14,470 bases of DNA from the NCBI GenBank assembly GCA_031255655.1, contig JAIRSB010000017.1, forward strand, positions 1 to 14,470. Direction: 5' to 3'. The notes under the pieces are model-generated. The model was not told the DNA's origin and did not search any database. It saw only the letters and a list, made by a program, of their open reading frames with translations. The stretch's first letter is position 1, and every line of letters starts with the position of its first letter. Origin of the DNA: Spirochaetaceae bacterium. Its GTDB lineage: Bacteria; Spirochaetota; Spirochaetia; Treponematales; Breznakiellaceae. Positions 13,611 to 14,470 of this stretch are shown here, piece by piece. The position numbers and the translations under genes were made by a program.

Positions 13611-14470
13611 TCATTGCATATTCCTACTAATATCTTCTCGTTTTATTGCAATTAATTTTGTCATAATATTGTCGCCATAAGGTGTTAATGTCCAATAAGT
13701 ACCTCTGTCATTTACGCTTCGATTCCTAATGCTTTTTGTAATTAACCCAAGGGCTTTGAGTTGAACTTTAATTGTTTGAAAATCATTATCATTAATTTGG
13801 AATTCTGATACTACTTTTCCTGTGGTTCCTTTCATTTCTCTTATTTGGTCTATTGTTTTCTCACGCAATAGATTGTTAATTTGTTTTTCAAATATGGCAT
13901 CCTCAGCTTCATATACCATCAAAGGAGAAATAACCGAAAAGATTGTATTCCATGACAGATCGATTGAGAATACATAGCGTTTTGAATCATCTGTAAGAAG
14001 CGCATCAAGATCACAAGGACTTTTTTTAGGTGATACACAATATTTGAACTTAACAGTAAACAACTCATCTCCTTGCGAAAAAACTTCAGAACCAGGAGGG
14101 GCATTATTGGCCGCATAATTCAATTGGTCTTCTAATTCAAGTATTTTATTGCGTAATTTAAGAATCTCAGTGACGGCATTTTCATTTGGAACTAAATCGG
14201 CCCGTACATAACCAATTGCTGGATGGAGCTTTATTGTTTTGATCAGGCTCGATATTACTAAACCTTGTAATTCCTCCGGTTTCTCCCAATTTTTGACCAA
14301 ACGTCCTTTTTTTACTTTCTCGCAAAATCTTCTTAGTTTTTCTTGCATTTCAGGACTTTTTTCAGATTTATCGAATGGTATCTGTCCGGGATTCTTGTGT
14401 ATAAGACAGATAACTTTTAAACCTTTCTCTATTGCATAGTCAAATTCTTTTTCTGTATAACTTATGCCAT
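13611..14470 (-). CDS. DUF4062-domain protein, N-terminus cut by window end
   Basis: The frame runs off the window at 14470, so the N-terminus is missing and the first visible methionine is internal. The visible start, ISYTEKEFDYAIEKGLKVICLIH, is the C-terminal half of a DUF4062 domain, a Rossmann-like domain often found at the front of STAND NTPases and in proposed conflict or signalling proteins. It continues into a helical linker (LKLRNKILELEDQL, probably coiled coil), a middle region of unknown type, and a C-terminal winged-helix-like segment (IKVQLKALGLITKS...GTYWTLTPYGDNIM). No NTPase domain is seen in the visible part. Base composition is much more AT-rich than the other genes, which suggests horizontal acquisition. 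A defence role is possible but not shown by sequence. Confidence 0.75.
   Translation of the reverse strand, partial: GISYTEKEFDYAIEKGLKVICLIHKNPGQIPFDKSEKSPEMQEKLRRFCEKVKKGRLVKNWEKPEELQGLVISSLIKTIKLHPAIGYVRADLVPNENAVTEILKLRNKILELEDQLNYAANNAPPGSEVFSQGDELFTVKFKYCVSPKKSPCDLDALLTDDSKRYVFSIDLSWNTIFSVISPLMVYEAEDAIFEKQINNLLREKTIDQIREMKGTTGKVVSEFQINDNDFQTIKVQLKALGLITKSIRNRSVNDRGTYWTLTPYGDNIMTKLIAIKREDISRNMQ

Noticed and set aside
1..14470. CRISPR arrays, tRNA or rRNA genes
   Set aside because: No regularly spaced direct repeats, no complete cloverleaf and no rRNA-like sequence were seen.

Overview
The window reads like chromosome from a host-associated spirochaete, most probably a Treponema-type organism. 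That assignment is inference from gene content: GroEL without an adjacent groES, a two-domain NifU partnered with NifS, a one-polypeptide class I fumarase, a glucosaminidase lipoprotein, and roughly balanced GC. No rRNA or marker phylogeny could be run. Most genes look like moderate-GC housekeeping DNA. The last 860 bases are visibly AT-richer and look foreign.

Layout. 1-1850: groEL with its leader (a perfect TATAAT and a strong Shine-Dalgarno) and an intrinsic terminator. That terminator lies inside the 5' end of a small membrane-anchored zinc-ribbon gene. The zinc-ribbon gene overlaps a PHP-domain phosphoesterase gene by four bases (ATGA). 3088-3115 is a perfect 28-bp palindrome shared by the convergent 3' ends of the PHP gene and a minus-strand trpF. 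3712-4339 has no gene. It holds the trpF promoter, a 155-bp AT-rich segment bounded by perfect 14-bp inverted repeats (MITE-like), a possible IS200/IS605-type element remnant with a GGACT..AGTCC hairpin, an orphan plus-strand terminator, and the nifS promoter region.

4340-6196: a nifS-nifU iron-sulfur assembly operon closed by an intrinsic terminator. 6262-10654: a co-directional group made of an exported DUF4139 protein, a class I [4Fe-4S] fumarate hydratase and a glucosaminidase-like lipoprotein. 10686-12973, on the minus strand: a UvrD/Rep-type helicase preceded by a small DUF2158-like protein. The helicase has no ATG, GTG or TTG upstream of its Walker A motif, so it must use a rare start codon or be made by frameshifting out of the upstream gene.

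12987-13610 is a poorly coding stretch with weak small-ORF candidates and a 100-bp block of three hairpins followed by a canonical four-run G-quadruplex motif. 13611-14470 is the C-terminal part of a DUF4062 protein on the minus strand, cut by the window end and likely acquired horizontally.

Functional links: nifSU would supply clusters for Fe-S enzymes such as the adjacent fumarase. trpF stands without other trp genes but abuts a PHP gene of the same broad family as the E. coli trp-adjacent yciV/trpH (family-level resemblance only). I did not see a proven new system. The most useful leads are the helicase start, the terminator-gene overlap, the mobile-element debris next to nifS, and the hairpin/G4 block beside the DUF4062 gene.
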